Part shown: one piece after another, positions 53,254 through 64,000 of the stretch
How the letters are laid out: each line of letters opens with the position of its first letter
Numbering within the stretch: the first letter of the stretch is position 1
NCBI GenBank assembly: GCA_032622095.1
Contig: CP136063.1
Coordinates: 142,637,450 to 142,701,449 of the forward strand
DNA from: Siphonodentalium dalli
Lineage: Eukaryota; Mollusca; Scaphopoda; Gadilida; Siphonodentaliidae
DNA: 64,000 bases
Direction of reading: 5' to 3'
Notes under the pieces: generated by a model
Seen by the model: the letters and a program-made list of their open reading frames with translations, nothing else
What the model was told of the DNA's origin: nothing
Database searches by the model: none
Made by a program: the position numbers and the translations under genes

Positions 53254-53697
53254 GGAATCACTGAACTAAATGGTTTCCCATAGGCGACAGTGTTAACGTT
53301 TCGGCCAAGTTCACTGATTTGAAGCCTGCAGGCCATACCAGTGATGTTTACCCAGCTAGATTGACACCAGTTGATCACGAAAATGCAAGAAAAATCATAG
53401 GTCATGTGTTTACTTTTTAAAATAAATCCCCAAGTCTACGACAGGCTATCTCACAGCCAAATTTGATCTGGAAAACCCCAGAACTACAGCAGCTAGTTAA
53501 ATAAATTTCCCGCTCACAAAAATCCATTCCCCCATTCATTCACCAGTTTAAATTATTTAGATATTATGTACAAATCAAATAAACGCGATGTCCTCCTTTA
53601 ATAACGTGTCGCATGTATCATGTGAAGGTCATTCTTCAGTTACCTTCACCTTTAGTATTCCAGGGTGTACTCGCTCCCCGACTCTAGAACACATTTA
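53254..53697 (+). repeat. 444-bp direct duplication, copy 2
   Basis: Second copy of 52002-52445. The exon-like frame stays open and ends at the same place, with three amino-acid changes (Glu to Asp, Cys to Gly, Met to Val). Confidence 0.85.
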
Positions 53698-54150
53698 GCT
53701 CCCTGATTCCTCTTTGATCGCCGTTATAGTAAAGATGATATCATATGCGATCTTGGTTTTCGCTCGATTCGTTATACTAATATACAACCCTTACAAATTA
53801 GCCAAAAATCAGACACCGCCACCGAATGTGAATATTTGCTATAGTTCTGACATTTCACCACCTTTCGTTCGTCTATGTGGGAAAATATTGGCATCTTGGC
53901 GTGATGTTATACATTTATTGTATAGAAGAGTTATTGACGAACACAGGAGGACCATAATATACATTCATTGTGGGAATTTTTTGTCCGATATCACGTTTTC
54001 CCAAATGCCAGTATAATAGGTCAAAGCCGAATCGACGCTACCATATCCAAATAAAAGTCCCCCAAATCCAAAATTGCGGACAGATTTTGAACAATCACTG
54101 AAATTCCCTCTTATTCACATCATTGTGCATTATTGTCGAGACAACTCCAC
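53698..54150. other. No gene recognised
   Basis: A 100-codon frame at 53714-54016 starts with a hydrophobic stretch but shows no family resemblance and was not accepted. Confidence 0.3.
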
Positions 54151-54285
54151 TAGTGGAGTAGATTAGTAGAAGAATTGTTCACTTCGTGACTAAAGCATGA
54201 AATTTTGCACATATGTACATATTCACATACCAATTGATATTAGATATGGAGCCATGCTGAAATTTCACTTTAACCCCTCTTTTAA

Positions 54286-55036
54286 CCCTTTGAACCCTGA
54301 CGTCCTGAACGTTAAATGACCTCAACCCGAGGCGCCTGACGTTATATATTGTGTTCCGACGACGTAACGCATAAAGCTCTTAATTGGGACGTATATACAT
54401 GTATACATGCTCAACTATACGGCAATCTACTATGCTAACTGAACAAGTGTGCGGTGAAATATGTCACAATGTATTTCAACGAGACAGTCTATTCCACGTT
54501 CAATATACATGTACATGTATATAGATATATTGCGGCTTTCTTTGGTCGCGCTATATATTTAGAACGAAATTCTTTGCCTACAATAAAAGGCGTTTCTCAA
54601 AATGCACCTGTGTGCTTGCGCGAAGAAACAGACCCCCTGTTTCCAATTTGGCTGCTAAAATCAGAGGTACGAACATGTGACTCATTCGCGCAAAGTATAG
54701 AAGCACTATTCTAGTTAATTTGGGCTTTGATCGCGAAATTTCTAACGAAATACTGCCCCTTTTCCAACGATAAAAAGCGGGTTTTTTTTCTCGAAATAGG
54801 CCTCTGCGCATGCGCAGATAAACAAACCCTCTGTCATCAGTTTGTCGATAAAAGTCACATGGGTAAACATGTGACACGTGTGTGCAAAGTAGAAGTACAA
54901 CTCTAGTTGATATATGCGTTTATTGAGCTGTAATTTCGTGTCAAATATCGTCTGATTTCCGGACCGATATTCCGGTCTCCCGGGATATAGGAATATAAGG
55001 ATTGGACCGGTATTCCGGTCTCTCGGGTTCAAAGGG
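54286..55036. mobile_element. piggyBac-type element in the left arm of foldback 2
   Basis: Flanked by TTAA at 54282-54285 and 55037-55040, with CCCTTTGAACCC terminal inverted repeats. The right arm at about 60015-60035 shows the unoccupied site with a single TTAA (complement CTCTTTTAAGGAG). Inside are two ~190-bp diverged tandem units (about 54533-54724 and 54725-54915) and two GACCGRTATTCCGGTCTC boxes near the right end. No transposase. Confidence 0.9.
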
Positions 55037-55099
55037 TTAAGGGTTTTTTCCGAATTTAAAGAGCGTTTCGTGATTATATAATTTATTTAATGTCACAAA

Positions 55100-56281
55100 C
55101 AGTGTTCGCGCTGTCGGTAGCCAAATTAGCCAATGGCTAATCTTTTTCGAATTTGGCTAATAAAAATTTCATTTGGCTAAACTTTTGGCTAAACTTTTTT
55201 TGACCCCAAATGGAGACTGTGAAAGCTTGGAGCCAGAAAGCTAATTAATAAAAGCGCTCTATAGATCGACATTCAAGACGAAGTTAGGTGACGAAAGTAT
55301 TTAAGTATTTTCTTACTTATGAAATATCGTACAAAGGGAAACCCGATCGACAACTCTATCAATCAAGCGATCACAAAGTGATATGCAATCATCTTTAGTT
55401 TTCACAAGACGGACATTCGAAGACGCATGGACATTAAACCGACCATGGTTGAATTATGACAATGTGAAGAAAGCAATGTTTTGTAAAGTGCATTGACGCC
55501 GGTATACATGTATATGTATTAGCAATTTCTTCGTAACAGGCTGTTTTAATCTGGCGAAAGATTACGTCACTCTGCACGAAGCAGCAAAAGGTCATTATTA
55601 ATTTTTACATTTAATCCCCCATTCAGCCCATTGTCTGTCTGGTCACCCACGGCGCGTCTGCACAATGCATGTTTATGATGACATTGTATTTATGACGGTC
55701 CAGGTTTATGAGCACCAAGTGTAAGACAATAGCTTAATCAGCCAAATGTGAATCACGACATATATTTTGCGGCTATTTGTCGTCAATACCGATAGGCCTA
55801 CAGTCAAAATAATATGCATGCTTTTATGACAGATTGTAATTTGATAATGGCGTAACAATTTTAAGTTATTAATTTCCAGATGTCACTTAGATATTTTCGC
55901 AAGGATAAATATTTAATGATTTAAAAAAAGATATTGATATAAAACAAAAAAATAATGACATTAAGGGCAATCCCGGGTTACCCCCCCCCCCCCAAATCAC
56001 TCTTTCACATAAAGATTAATAAATTTTTAATAAATGATATATATAAAAATACTTCTAGTTCATCAAAATTATTTAAATTATTGTGTATTTTACCTGTGTC
56101 TGTTAGATTTTACGTTTAAGTCATTAATTGTGAACCGACCAGAAAACGATGATTTAATTGGCCAAAGTTTTTTTTAATTTGGCCAAAAAACATTTGGCTA
56201 AAGTTTTTTTCATTTGGCTAATAAAATTTTCATTTGGCTAAACTTTTGGCTAAAGTTTGTTTCGGTCCAGCGCGAACACTG
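55100..56281. mobile_element. hAT-type element in the left arm of foldback 2
   Basis: A perfect 8-bp target duplication, GTCACAAA, lies at 55092-55099 and 56282-56289. Ends are CAGTGTTCGCGCTG and its complement. Eight-base duplications with CAGTG ends are typical of hAT. The right arm of the foldback has the corresponding sequence only once. The interior has many TTTGGCTAA boxes near both ends (55150-55195 and 56160-56255) in the same orientation, and no transposase frame. Confidence 0.92.
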
Positions 56282-57319
56282 GTCACAAATAATCTTACAA
56301 TGGAATCTCCGATTTAAAACTATGCATATACTGCATATACAGTAATCATGTCTCTGTGAGATATAATGGCATATTTTTAGGGCGAAATTTGAACTCCCCG
56401 TTCAAGATGACCGTCAAAATGACAGCCGTAAGTGGAACATTTGACGTTTTTTTCACTAATATCTTTTAGACCAGTTTCTTCTGTATGGAACTGGTTCGGA
56501 AATGTGACCTTATTTTGTTTTGTTCTTGTTAACTGATCACTGGGGCAATGAAATATGCCATTTATAAGATCCCAGCCCCTTCCGATCCCTCAATAATTCA
56601 ATTTTACAGAATGCTGTATGAAATATCACCATTTGGATTCTAGTCATATTTCAACATGAAATGAGCAGAACTGTGCAAAGTAATTGAGGCATACCATTGC
56701 TCATGAATATTTCAACTCAAAGAACCCAAAATTGTCACTTTGGCTAAAAAAATGACTGTCAAAATGGCGGCCAAAATATTGAAAATGGTAAATATTGTCC
56801 CAGAGTTCCATGCAATCGATTAAAAGTCGTGGATGATGAATAAAATTGGCTGTTCTGTCATGTACATTCAATAGTAACATTTATGATGCATTTCGGATAA
56901 GTGTTACTATTACATTACTAAAATTATTGGAATTTTCTCTCAAAGTCAGCAAAAAAAAATCATTTTTCAGGCTTGCCCCATTTTTTCAAGTAAAATGGAA
57001 CTATATTTGGTGTTTATTGTTTTTATCCGTCTTAAATGCGCCCACTGAGAACTATCTAGGGTGTTTATTGTTTTGATCTGTCTTTTTAAATATATCCCGG
57101 ACATTATTCTCTGATCTTCTGTAGACCTTTTAGAAAGTCAAACAAGGAGATTAGTGAAAAATGCTTAATAACATCACGTTCTGGTCCATCGGCATCAGGG
57201 TTGATTGACTAATGTCATGGAGACTGTTTCCTCAATTGTGCATATAAAAGGCCGCCAAGATGAAGAACTCTCTGACATTACCTCCCAATCGATTAACACA
57301 TACTTGAGTTATTATGGAA

Positions 57320-58858
57320 AGTGATAGCCACAAAATGTCCAACTGTACAACTCACCCATGACAATGAAATCATGTTATTTATGTAGGCATTCCCTTTTAC
57401 ACCTCACCCATGACCATACAGCCACAATTGGGTTTACCCGTAAACCACACACATGACTACACAGCCACGAGTCACCCATGACTATAGTCACTTCCTGTAT
57501 ACATATTCACCACATTCATGTTCGCACAGCCACTTATTGTATACCTATTCACCTCACAATTGCCCATACACTCACTTCCTGTACATCAAATTGCCACATT
57601 TATGGCCATATATCCTCTCAAGATATACATATTTACTGCAACCATAACCGTAGAGTAACTCCGTGTATGCATATACTCCTGATCAATGTCCATACAACCA
57701 TTGTATATATACCAGTGCCCCGCACACATAGCCATTCACACACTCCGGGTTTAAATATACTCACTCAAGACAATTTAGCCATAACATTCGTGGTCACACA
57801 GTAACTCCTTGTTTAACAATTCATCTCACCATTGGCATCTAATCACTCCCTGTGTACATATCGGCCACATCCATGGCCATATAGCCAGTACATATATACA
57901 ATGTACATACTCACCCCACCCGATTATAGAATCACTCCAGGTATACATCAACACCTCATCATTTACCATACATACCTTCTAGATATAGAAATACAACGCG
58001 CATCACCTCACCGTTGGCCATACAGTCACTCCCTGTACACATTTTATTCATACCCATATACCCACTCATAATCTACATATACACCCGAATCATTGCGATA
58101 GAGTCAATCCAGGTATGCAAATACACCTCACCAATGGATATAACAATACCCCGCACGACCATTCGTTCACTCCAGATTTGCGTATACACCTCGCCCATGA
58201 GAATGCAGCCACTCGATGTATACTCACAATCCCCGCCCATGATCAGCTACTCTCTGTATACCTATGCATCCACCAATGACAATACAGCCACGACAGAGAT
58301 GCATATACATCACATATACAACCATGACCACAAGCACACTTCATATATACCCACACACCGCCAACGACCATCCAGCTATACTCCATGTATGCATATACAC
58401 TTCAACAATCATGACCGTACAGTCATTCCATGTACACCTATATACATTACACATAGGCATACAACCACTCCCTATTTATTCATACACCCGCAGTCCCACA
58501 CATGATCATACACCCAACATGTGTATACATATACACCCATCCATGACAATAGTCACCCAATGCACACATGTATATCCCATGCGTGAACATAGTCACTATA
58601 TATACATAAACGCCACACATATGAACATACAGCTACTATCATTACACCCATACACCACTGCATTAACCATACAAACAATCATTGTATATATATTCACCTC
58701 ACGTATGACCATACAGTCATCCCTTGTATACCTATACATCTCACAATATACACACCACCCCATCACCATATAGCCACTCCTTCGCACATTCATGACCATA
58801 CAATAACTCCATGTAGATCTATTCACATTAACTATGACCGCACATTCACTCCCTGGCT
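57320..58858 (+). repeat. Minisatellite core of foldback 2 (single direction)
   Basis: Diverged units of CACTCCNTGTATACATAT, TCACC and CATGACCATACAG, as in the right half of the core at 28549-29165. At its left edge TGAGTTATTATGGAAAGTGATAGCC (57312-57336) matches the centre of foldback 1. The left-hand half-core is missing, so the element is asymmetric. Open frames across it are repeat artefacts. Confidence 0.8.
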
Positions 58859-60166
58859 GCTATTTGGACATACACCATATATTAAGTTGATTCGCATTGT
58901 CGAGAGTAGCCACATACTATGGTTTCACTTAGTTCCGTTCCGACGTTCTGCCCATTTCCGTTCAAAAATATGGCCAGAGTCCCAGAAGACATGTTTTGGC
59001 AACATTTCATACTACAGTACATCATTTAAAAGGAATTTGTCATGCCTCAGAAGGTACAAGGTACAACGAGAATGGATTAAGCATAACATGGTCATAACCA
59101 AGTGGGTTATAATTTGCTAACTCTTGGGAACAGAGAATAATGTTCGGGATATATGTAAAATAAATCTACTTTTTTTTACCAAATTGGTTGCCATTTTGGA
59201 AGCCAACTTGAGTAATTTTGTCTAAAAACACATTCGTGTGACGCATTTAAGACATATCAAAAACAATAAACATCTTTGATACCAATGACCGTTCCATTTA
59301 CTTGAATAAATGGCCCAAACCTGAAAAGTAATTTTTTTCCAATTTTGATGTCAAGTTTGTGATAGAAAAATCTAATAATTCTGGTACTGTCAGTGGATAC
59401 ATCAGTAACACTTAACCAATGTACATGAGAAATGTTAGAATTTAAAGTATATAAGACAGAATAGCCAAGTTTATTGATCGACCACAACTTGTAAGCGATT
59501 ACATGGCATGCTGGCCCAATATTTACAATTTCCCAAGTTTTGGTCGCCATTTTGTTGAAATATTCTTAAGTCATGGTATGCCTCACTTAGTTTGCACAGT
59601 TACGTCCTTTTCCTGTTAAAATATGACTAGAATCCTAACGGTGACTTTTGTGAAATTTTGGTGAGTTTTGTAAAATATAATTTTTGAGGGATTAGAAGGG
59701 ACTAGGACTTCATGAATGGATTATTTCATTGCTCATATGATCAGTTAATATGAATAATACAAAAATAAAGTCAGAATTTTGAACCAGTTCCATACAGCAG
59801 AAACTGATCTAGAAGATATTAGTGGAAAAAATGTCACATTTTGCCTTTACGGCTACCATTTTGAGGGCCATCTTTATTGGAGTTTCAATGCTACCCTGAA
59901 AATGTGGAATCATAATTAATGTATATGCCGAATTTTAAATAACATATTTCATGGTAAGATTAATTGCGACATTTAATAAATTATATAATGACGAAACGCT
60001 CTTTAAATTCGGAAAACTCCTTAAAAGAGGGGTTAGAGTGAAATTTCAGCGTGGCTCCATATCTAATATCAATTAATATGTGGATATGTACATATGTGCA
60101 AAGTGTCATGCTTTTGTCACAAATTGAACAATTGCCTTGACAATTGGACTTAATATACTCCACTAC

Positions 60167-60579
60167 ACCCATGCTTACAGCTGAGTAGGAAATACTGAGG
60201 TGAAGTAATTATCTTACATCTCATGCAAGAAATGGTTTTCCAAATCGAAGATGGCGGCCAAAATGGCGACCGAAATTTGAAAACACGCCTCCATTCCTTC
60301 ATTTTCTTACGATGGGCGTTATTATTTCGCGATTTCTACCCACCATTACATGTTTATATGGAAAATTGATATGAAGTATTCCATTTGAATTTGGCAATTG
60401 ATACTCACAGTCAAGATGGTAGCTAAATTGACTGCCAGAATTGAAAAGAAATCGATATTTTCACATACTAGTTTCAACTTTTTGTCATAATATCGGTATG
60501 TGTGGGCGAAACTGTATATAAACCATGTATTAGTTCAACTCTAAACGTATCAAAACGCATAACATAGCTCGTATCATTC
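60167..60579. other. No gene; AAGATGGCGGCC motifs
   Basis: AAGATGGCGGCCAAAATGGC lies at 60249-60268 and CAAGATGGTAGCTAAATTGA at 60413. No coding region. Confidence 0.4.
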
Positions 60580-61405
60580 TGGAAATACGAAAACCCACAA
60601 TTAATATCGCGATGTGGCATTTCGAATTCCATTCTCCACTTAGCGCCGATAATGGCCGCAACCGTAGGTGCGCCGAATAGTCATATTAGAACAATTACCT
60701 GATAACATATTCTGATTTGCCACGCCACATCCATAATTGTCTAGACCAGCTTCCATTTCTTTGTCTGATAAATCTAGGTCTATCACACCGACAAAGTATT
60801 CAACATTTCCTGGGAGAAGGGTCCCTCTAATCATAATGTTTCAAACAATTCACTTTCCTGTGTCTAACATACGATTTTAAATATTTGTTAATATGTGATT
60901 TGTGCGTCATCTTAAACTAGAAAGGCATATGGTCCATGAGTATACAAGCTTACAAAATTCCATCTCTGTGTATGTGTCTCGTGCCCCGTGGACAACTTCG
61001 ACACTGTTCGCATCTGAGTTATACCATAAGCTATACCACGAATGAAGCTCGCCAAGAATAAGGATAAGAATTCCCAGCTTTCGAGACAATCACGTGAGCT
61101 GGACACCGGCATATGTATTGCTTGAAACATTCCGATTAGTGGGACCATTCTACAAAGAAGCGTAGACAACTGTGTTGGTGTTAGCGAGATAGATTAATCT
61201 GACGAAGAGACAAAACTGATCCAGACAATGCTGAATGTGGCAAATCAGAGTAAGCTCAGGTACGGTTTTGTTGATTCTTGGAAGTCATAATATGACTATT
61301 CGGCGCACCTGTATACGGTTACGGCCAGTATGGTCGCTTTGTGGAGAATTGATTTCGAAATGCCACATCGGGATTATTAATTGTGGGTTTTCATCCTTCC
61401 AAAAA
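60580..61405. repeat. Inverted repeat with ~200-bp arms
   Basis: 60580-60790 (AAAACCCACAATTAATATCG, GCGCCGAATAGTCATATTA, TCTGATTTGCCAC) is repeated in reverse at about 61200-61405. The spacer (about 60791-61199) has no recognised gene. It may be a further foldback element or part of a larger one. Confidence 0.75.
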
Positions 61406-62140
61406 GCTACGATATCATCTTTATTATAACGGCGACCAAAGAGACCTGGTGCAAAAAAAATTATACAAAATGGCCGCCATGATGGACGCCATCTTGTCTG
61501 GAGTTTCTGCGGCCACTTTATTTTCTTGTTAACAACCGAAAAAAATTAGAGGAGACATTAAGAAAGAAAATTCGTGGGGTGAAGTTGAGTCCTGGTGGGG
61601 ATGCAGAGGTCGACCAATATCTCCCTGACTAACACACTATATTCATTCATTTCTTATATTTATATAGCGTTTGATGAATTATTCCCATAAAAAAGCTGAA
61701 AGTATTCTTATTTATTTTCATAAAATCTGCCTGTAATTTAGTGTAGCACTGTGAGGATATGTAAATTTTAATAAACAAATCTCATTACATACGACACGTG
61801 CGTCATTTAATAAGTCGTATTACCACTGTACATAGTAAATATTACTTACTGATAATAAATGCACGGCACTTAGATAATTACTGCCCCTGTGGTATTTATG
61901 GTATATTTTGGAATTTTCGGTTATTCTTACAAGAGTACAGTAAAGCTATTAGCTGTTCTGATAACTGGTAGACCAAAATGAAAGCTCAAATTTGTAAAAG
62001 AAAGGGCATACAAACCATTATTGAGGATTAAGATAAATCACACGAGGACGAGTGGAAACATAGTAAACAATTGATTTGATGTTATCACTCTGTGTGTCGA
62101 GTTATATCCCGACACGAACATAATTTTTTCTATTTTCAGC
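61406..62140. other. Intron end; repeat W copy 2 at ~61465-61625
   Basis: 61465-61625 on the minus strand matches 51810-51975. The rest is AT-rich with no supported feature, ending in TTTTTCTATTTTCAG, a good acceptor at 62140. Confidence 0.45.
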
Positions 62141-62185
62141 TTACGAATTCGAATCAACTTAACGAGGATCGCAAAGTCTACACAG
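62141..62185 (+). other. Possible 45-nt cassette exon
   Basis: It is bounded by CTATTTTCAG and a weak GTAACA donor at 62186. At 45 nt (15 codons) it would keep the reading phase between the donor at 5126 and the acceptor at 62209, so it could be an optional exon. Support is only positional. Confidence 0.25.
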
Positions 62186-62209
62186 TAACAATAATTATTT
62201 TCTTTTTAG

Positions 62210-62348
62210 GTGCAAAGGAAGGCGGGGGTCATGGTATGGCAAACGGAGCGACATGGAGTCATCCGGAGAACCAAGGCGGGAGGCGTCCGATGATGACAAG
62301 TCTTTTCTCAGTTACCTCAAAATGCTCCAAACAGAAAGTGTCAACTGA
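62210..62348 (+). CDS. Putative last exon: cysteine, amidation site and acidic spacer
   Basis: It begins after ATTATTTTCTTTTTAG. With two bases carried from the previous exon it reads CKGRRGSWYGKR, an acidic stretch with DMESSGEPRREASDDDK, then SFLSYLKMLQTESVN and a stop at 62346. GKR after Trp-Tyr is a classic convertase/amidation signal, which would leave a C-terminal Tyr-amide. The segment is more GC- and purine-rich than its flanks. Its phase fits exactly the phase-2 end of the signal-peptide exon at 4923-5125, and its one cysteine brings that exon's seven to eight. Other frames are open through part of it, notably one that runs unspliced across 62092-62514, so this frame choice is an inference. 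The family is not recognised. A peptide-hormone precursor is the most natural reading. Confidence 0.5.
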
Positions 62349-62616
62349 ACAAAAAATCAAGAGAACAGATACTAAAATTCTATGCTCATCAGTATATTTT
62401 TCATCAATATATATGGTCTACGCCACTCATCCCGGTTTATCTTCTTCATGGATATATGTCTTCATTTGTTTATTTTTGAATCAAGATATTCGGATACCAT
62501 GCCAAAATGCTTGATATAATCACATACAAGAATTTTGGATGCTATGCAGGAATTCGGTGGACCTAATGGTTGTGAAGACATGATGGCTAATCCAGTGATA
62601 AATTACGGGCAGCTAA
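62349..62616 (+). other. Possible 3' UTR
   Basis: Sequence after the stop, with no clear AATAAA nearby. No other feature was seen. Confidence 0.3.
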
Positions 62617-63271
62617 ATTCATCTCTAGTGTAAACCCGCCTTAGAGAAGAATTTCGTTTAAACGATCCTCGTGGTGGATAACGCTCGAGTATAAATTCCA
62701 GAACGAGCTCTAAGTGGTTCGAGTCGGTTCTGACACCCAAATTTAACCCTTTTGTGACTATGACACGAACTCAAATCGGTGAGCTATCAAGTGTATTAAA
62801 TTATTCTGTGGCCATTTGCCATTTAGTCTATATTACCACTTGATAGCCTAGTTTTGCTGAACATGAACTCGAGACTAAAATTCCCATTGCAAGATAGCCC
62901 TATCTATTTTCTCTAGGTTGGTGGACCCAACCAAGAGTGCTCGAGGGTGTTCCCTGAATGGGCTTTTTTTGCTTCAATGTAACATACAACGAGATGTTTT
63001 GACACGGATACGTCTGCCGGAAATTTGAGGTGTCAATCAACATGTCTCCAAAAAGATGGGAGAAAATCACAGCGGTCTCACAATTCCCAGTCACTGCATG
63101 TTATGTCTGATTGATTTAATACTCAAATATCACAACATAATACAAATTACAGTGCAAAGATGAACATATATACACGGAAAGCCGCAATGGCGGTTAAGTT
63201 AGTATATATTGCGGCTCAGAAGCTGGTCCATTATTTAAATTTTAAGCATGGGGTTTACACCGGAGATGAAT
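62617..63271. mobile_element. Possible MITE bounded by 21-bp inverted repeats
   Basis: ATTCATCTCTAGTGTAAACC (62617) and its near-complement ending at 63271 match over 21 bp with two mismatches. The interior has no coding content. A lone TTAACCCTTTTGTGAC at 62746 looks like one piggyBac end, but no partner was found. Confidence 0.45.
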
Positions 63272-64000
63272 AGTCATGTCACAGGGTCGTTGTTTGTCCC
63301 ATATGGCGTGGTGAAGTAATATATGCCACTGATAGAAAGCAAGGGTGACACCATAAGAGTTATGACATTCACACCTTATGCGATAGCCTATGACACTATA
63401 GCGTATTTTCTATTTCGACTAATATTTGCAGAAAAGAAAAGAGTGGTGTTTTGGAAAATTATTGAATGCCAGGAAAGCGAATAGTAGCAGAGAAAAAATT
63501 ATTGTCGTTTAAAAACTGACCGCGGAGATGCGGAGGTGTTTGGGTCGTGTTTGCCAATATCGCAGGCTGGGATCGACGAGCAGTTCGTGGCTTGGGACTC
63601 CGACATGGACGATATTCCGGACCCGTTTTCAAGCTTGATTTAAGTTGAGGCACATCTCGGTGCATCAATCCGATCGCAACTTGGCCATTTCGATAAGAAA
63701 TTATAATTGGCCACGCATATATGACGCAATGAACACATCATAATGAGCCAGCATATAATACGATCTGATTTATGTATACACGAGTACCGTTTGTGTGAGC
63801 ACGCCTCGAGAGTCCCAATGAAAATATCCGCATTCTCTTTAAATAGCCCATTTTCTTTCACCCCAGTCTGATGTTTTCTTATGAGAGGCGCATATATTTG
63901 TTTTAGGGAGGCATGTATTTGATATTTTACGGACTTTAAAGACACTTTATCAAGCTATTAACACATATGTAATGTAAATTTCAGAACACTGTGATATTTT
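63272..64000. other. No gene recognised
   Basis: Small ORFs show no family resemblance. No repeat was identified. Confidence 0.3.

Larger units (their letters stand above)
54151..60166. mobile_element. Foldback element 2 with nested insertions
   Basis: Same architecture as the element at 24521-31055. Left-arm pieces lie at 54151-54281, 55041-55099 and 56290-57290; the right arm runs from about 58860 to 60166. Inverted matches include CATATGTACATAT, GATATTAGATATGGAGCCA, AATTTAAAGAGCGTTTCGT, CCAGTTTC-T-CTGTATGGAACTGG and ATGGCGGCCAAAATATTG. The arms look more diverged than those of element 1. The two elements share the inner arms and minisatellite but not the outer ~700 bp. Confidence 0.8.

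Noticed and set aside
52002-53697. Pair of LTRs bounding a small retroelement
   Set aside because: The copies lack TG...CA ends, and no primer-binding site, polypurine tract or gag/pol is present between them.
57453-58773. Long overlapping open frames rich in HIH, YTY and SPH
   Set aside because: Same minisatellite artefact in the core of foldback 2.
62092-62514. Unspliced 140-codon ORF as the real protein at 62.1-62.5 kb
   Set aside because: It crosses two good acceptors and a pyrimidine tract. The shifted frame after 62209 has better coding features (cysteine, GKR site, acidic spacer).
62746-62762. piggyBac end TTAACCCTTTTGTGAC
   Set aside because: No matching second end with TTAA was found in the remaining sequence.

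Overview
The window looks like one stretch of an animal genome, most likely a mollusc or another lophotrochozoan. Coding density is very low, sequence is AT-rich, GT-AG splice signals are present, and most bases belong to decayed transposable elements of kinds common in molluscs: non-LTR retrotransposons, a Crypton, piggyBac and hAT MITEs, long foldback elements, and repeats full of AAGGTCA half-sites. The species call is inference; no single sequence proves it.

The best host-gene signal is a split gene that may frame nearly the whole window. A strong exon at 4923-5125 follows a splice acceptor and ends at a consensus GTAAGT donor. It encodes a signal peptide and a small cysteine-rich domain with seven mature cysteines, and it ends in phase 2. 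A second exon-like segment at 62210-62348 follows a clean acceptor and opens in the matching phase. It supplies an eighth cysteine, then a GSWY-GKR amidation/cleavage site, an acidic spacer and a stop. If the two are joined, they give a secreted, amidated, eight-cysteine peptide precursor whose roughly 57-kb intron holds everything else described here. The join is inferred from phase and cysteine count only.

Layout. 0-4.1 kb: a broken LINE (endonuclease, then reverse transcriptase), split by a 130-bp-unit repeat element. 5-8 kb: the peptide exon, a piggyBac-type MITE and a repeat split by a hairpin-bearing insertion. 8.6-12.3 kb: four head-to-tail repeat elements, each starting in the end of the one before; the third carries a U2 snRNA-derived segment. 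12-24 kb: minisatellites, a second LINE fragment and a polyadenylated-looking histone H4 fragment. 24.5-31.1 kb: a 6.5-kb foldback element with a minisatellite core. 33-41 kb: a MITE, a Crypton tyrosine-recombinase pseudogene, hairpins and a TA-flanked TIR element. 42-46.4 kb: two elements whose ends are packed with short iterated motifs. 47-54 kb: hairpins, a possible promoter/first exon and a 444-bp direct duplication. 54.2-60.2 kb: a second foldback element with a TTAA-flanked piggyBac-type insertion and an hAT insertion with a perfect 8-bp target duplication. 60-64 kb: palindromic repeats and the last exon.

No tRNA, rRNA, CRISPR or prokaryotic feature was seen. An unexplained motif, ATAAAGAGCGTT, occurs as pairs exactly 42 bp apart at three separate places.
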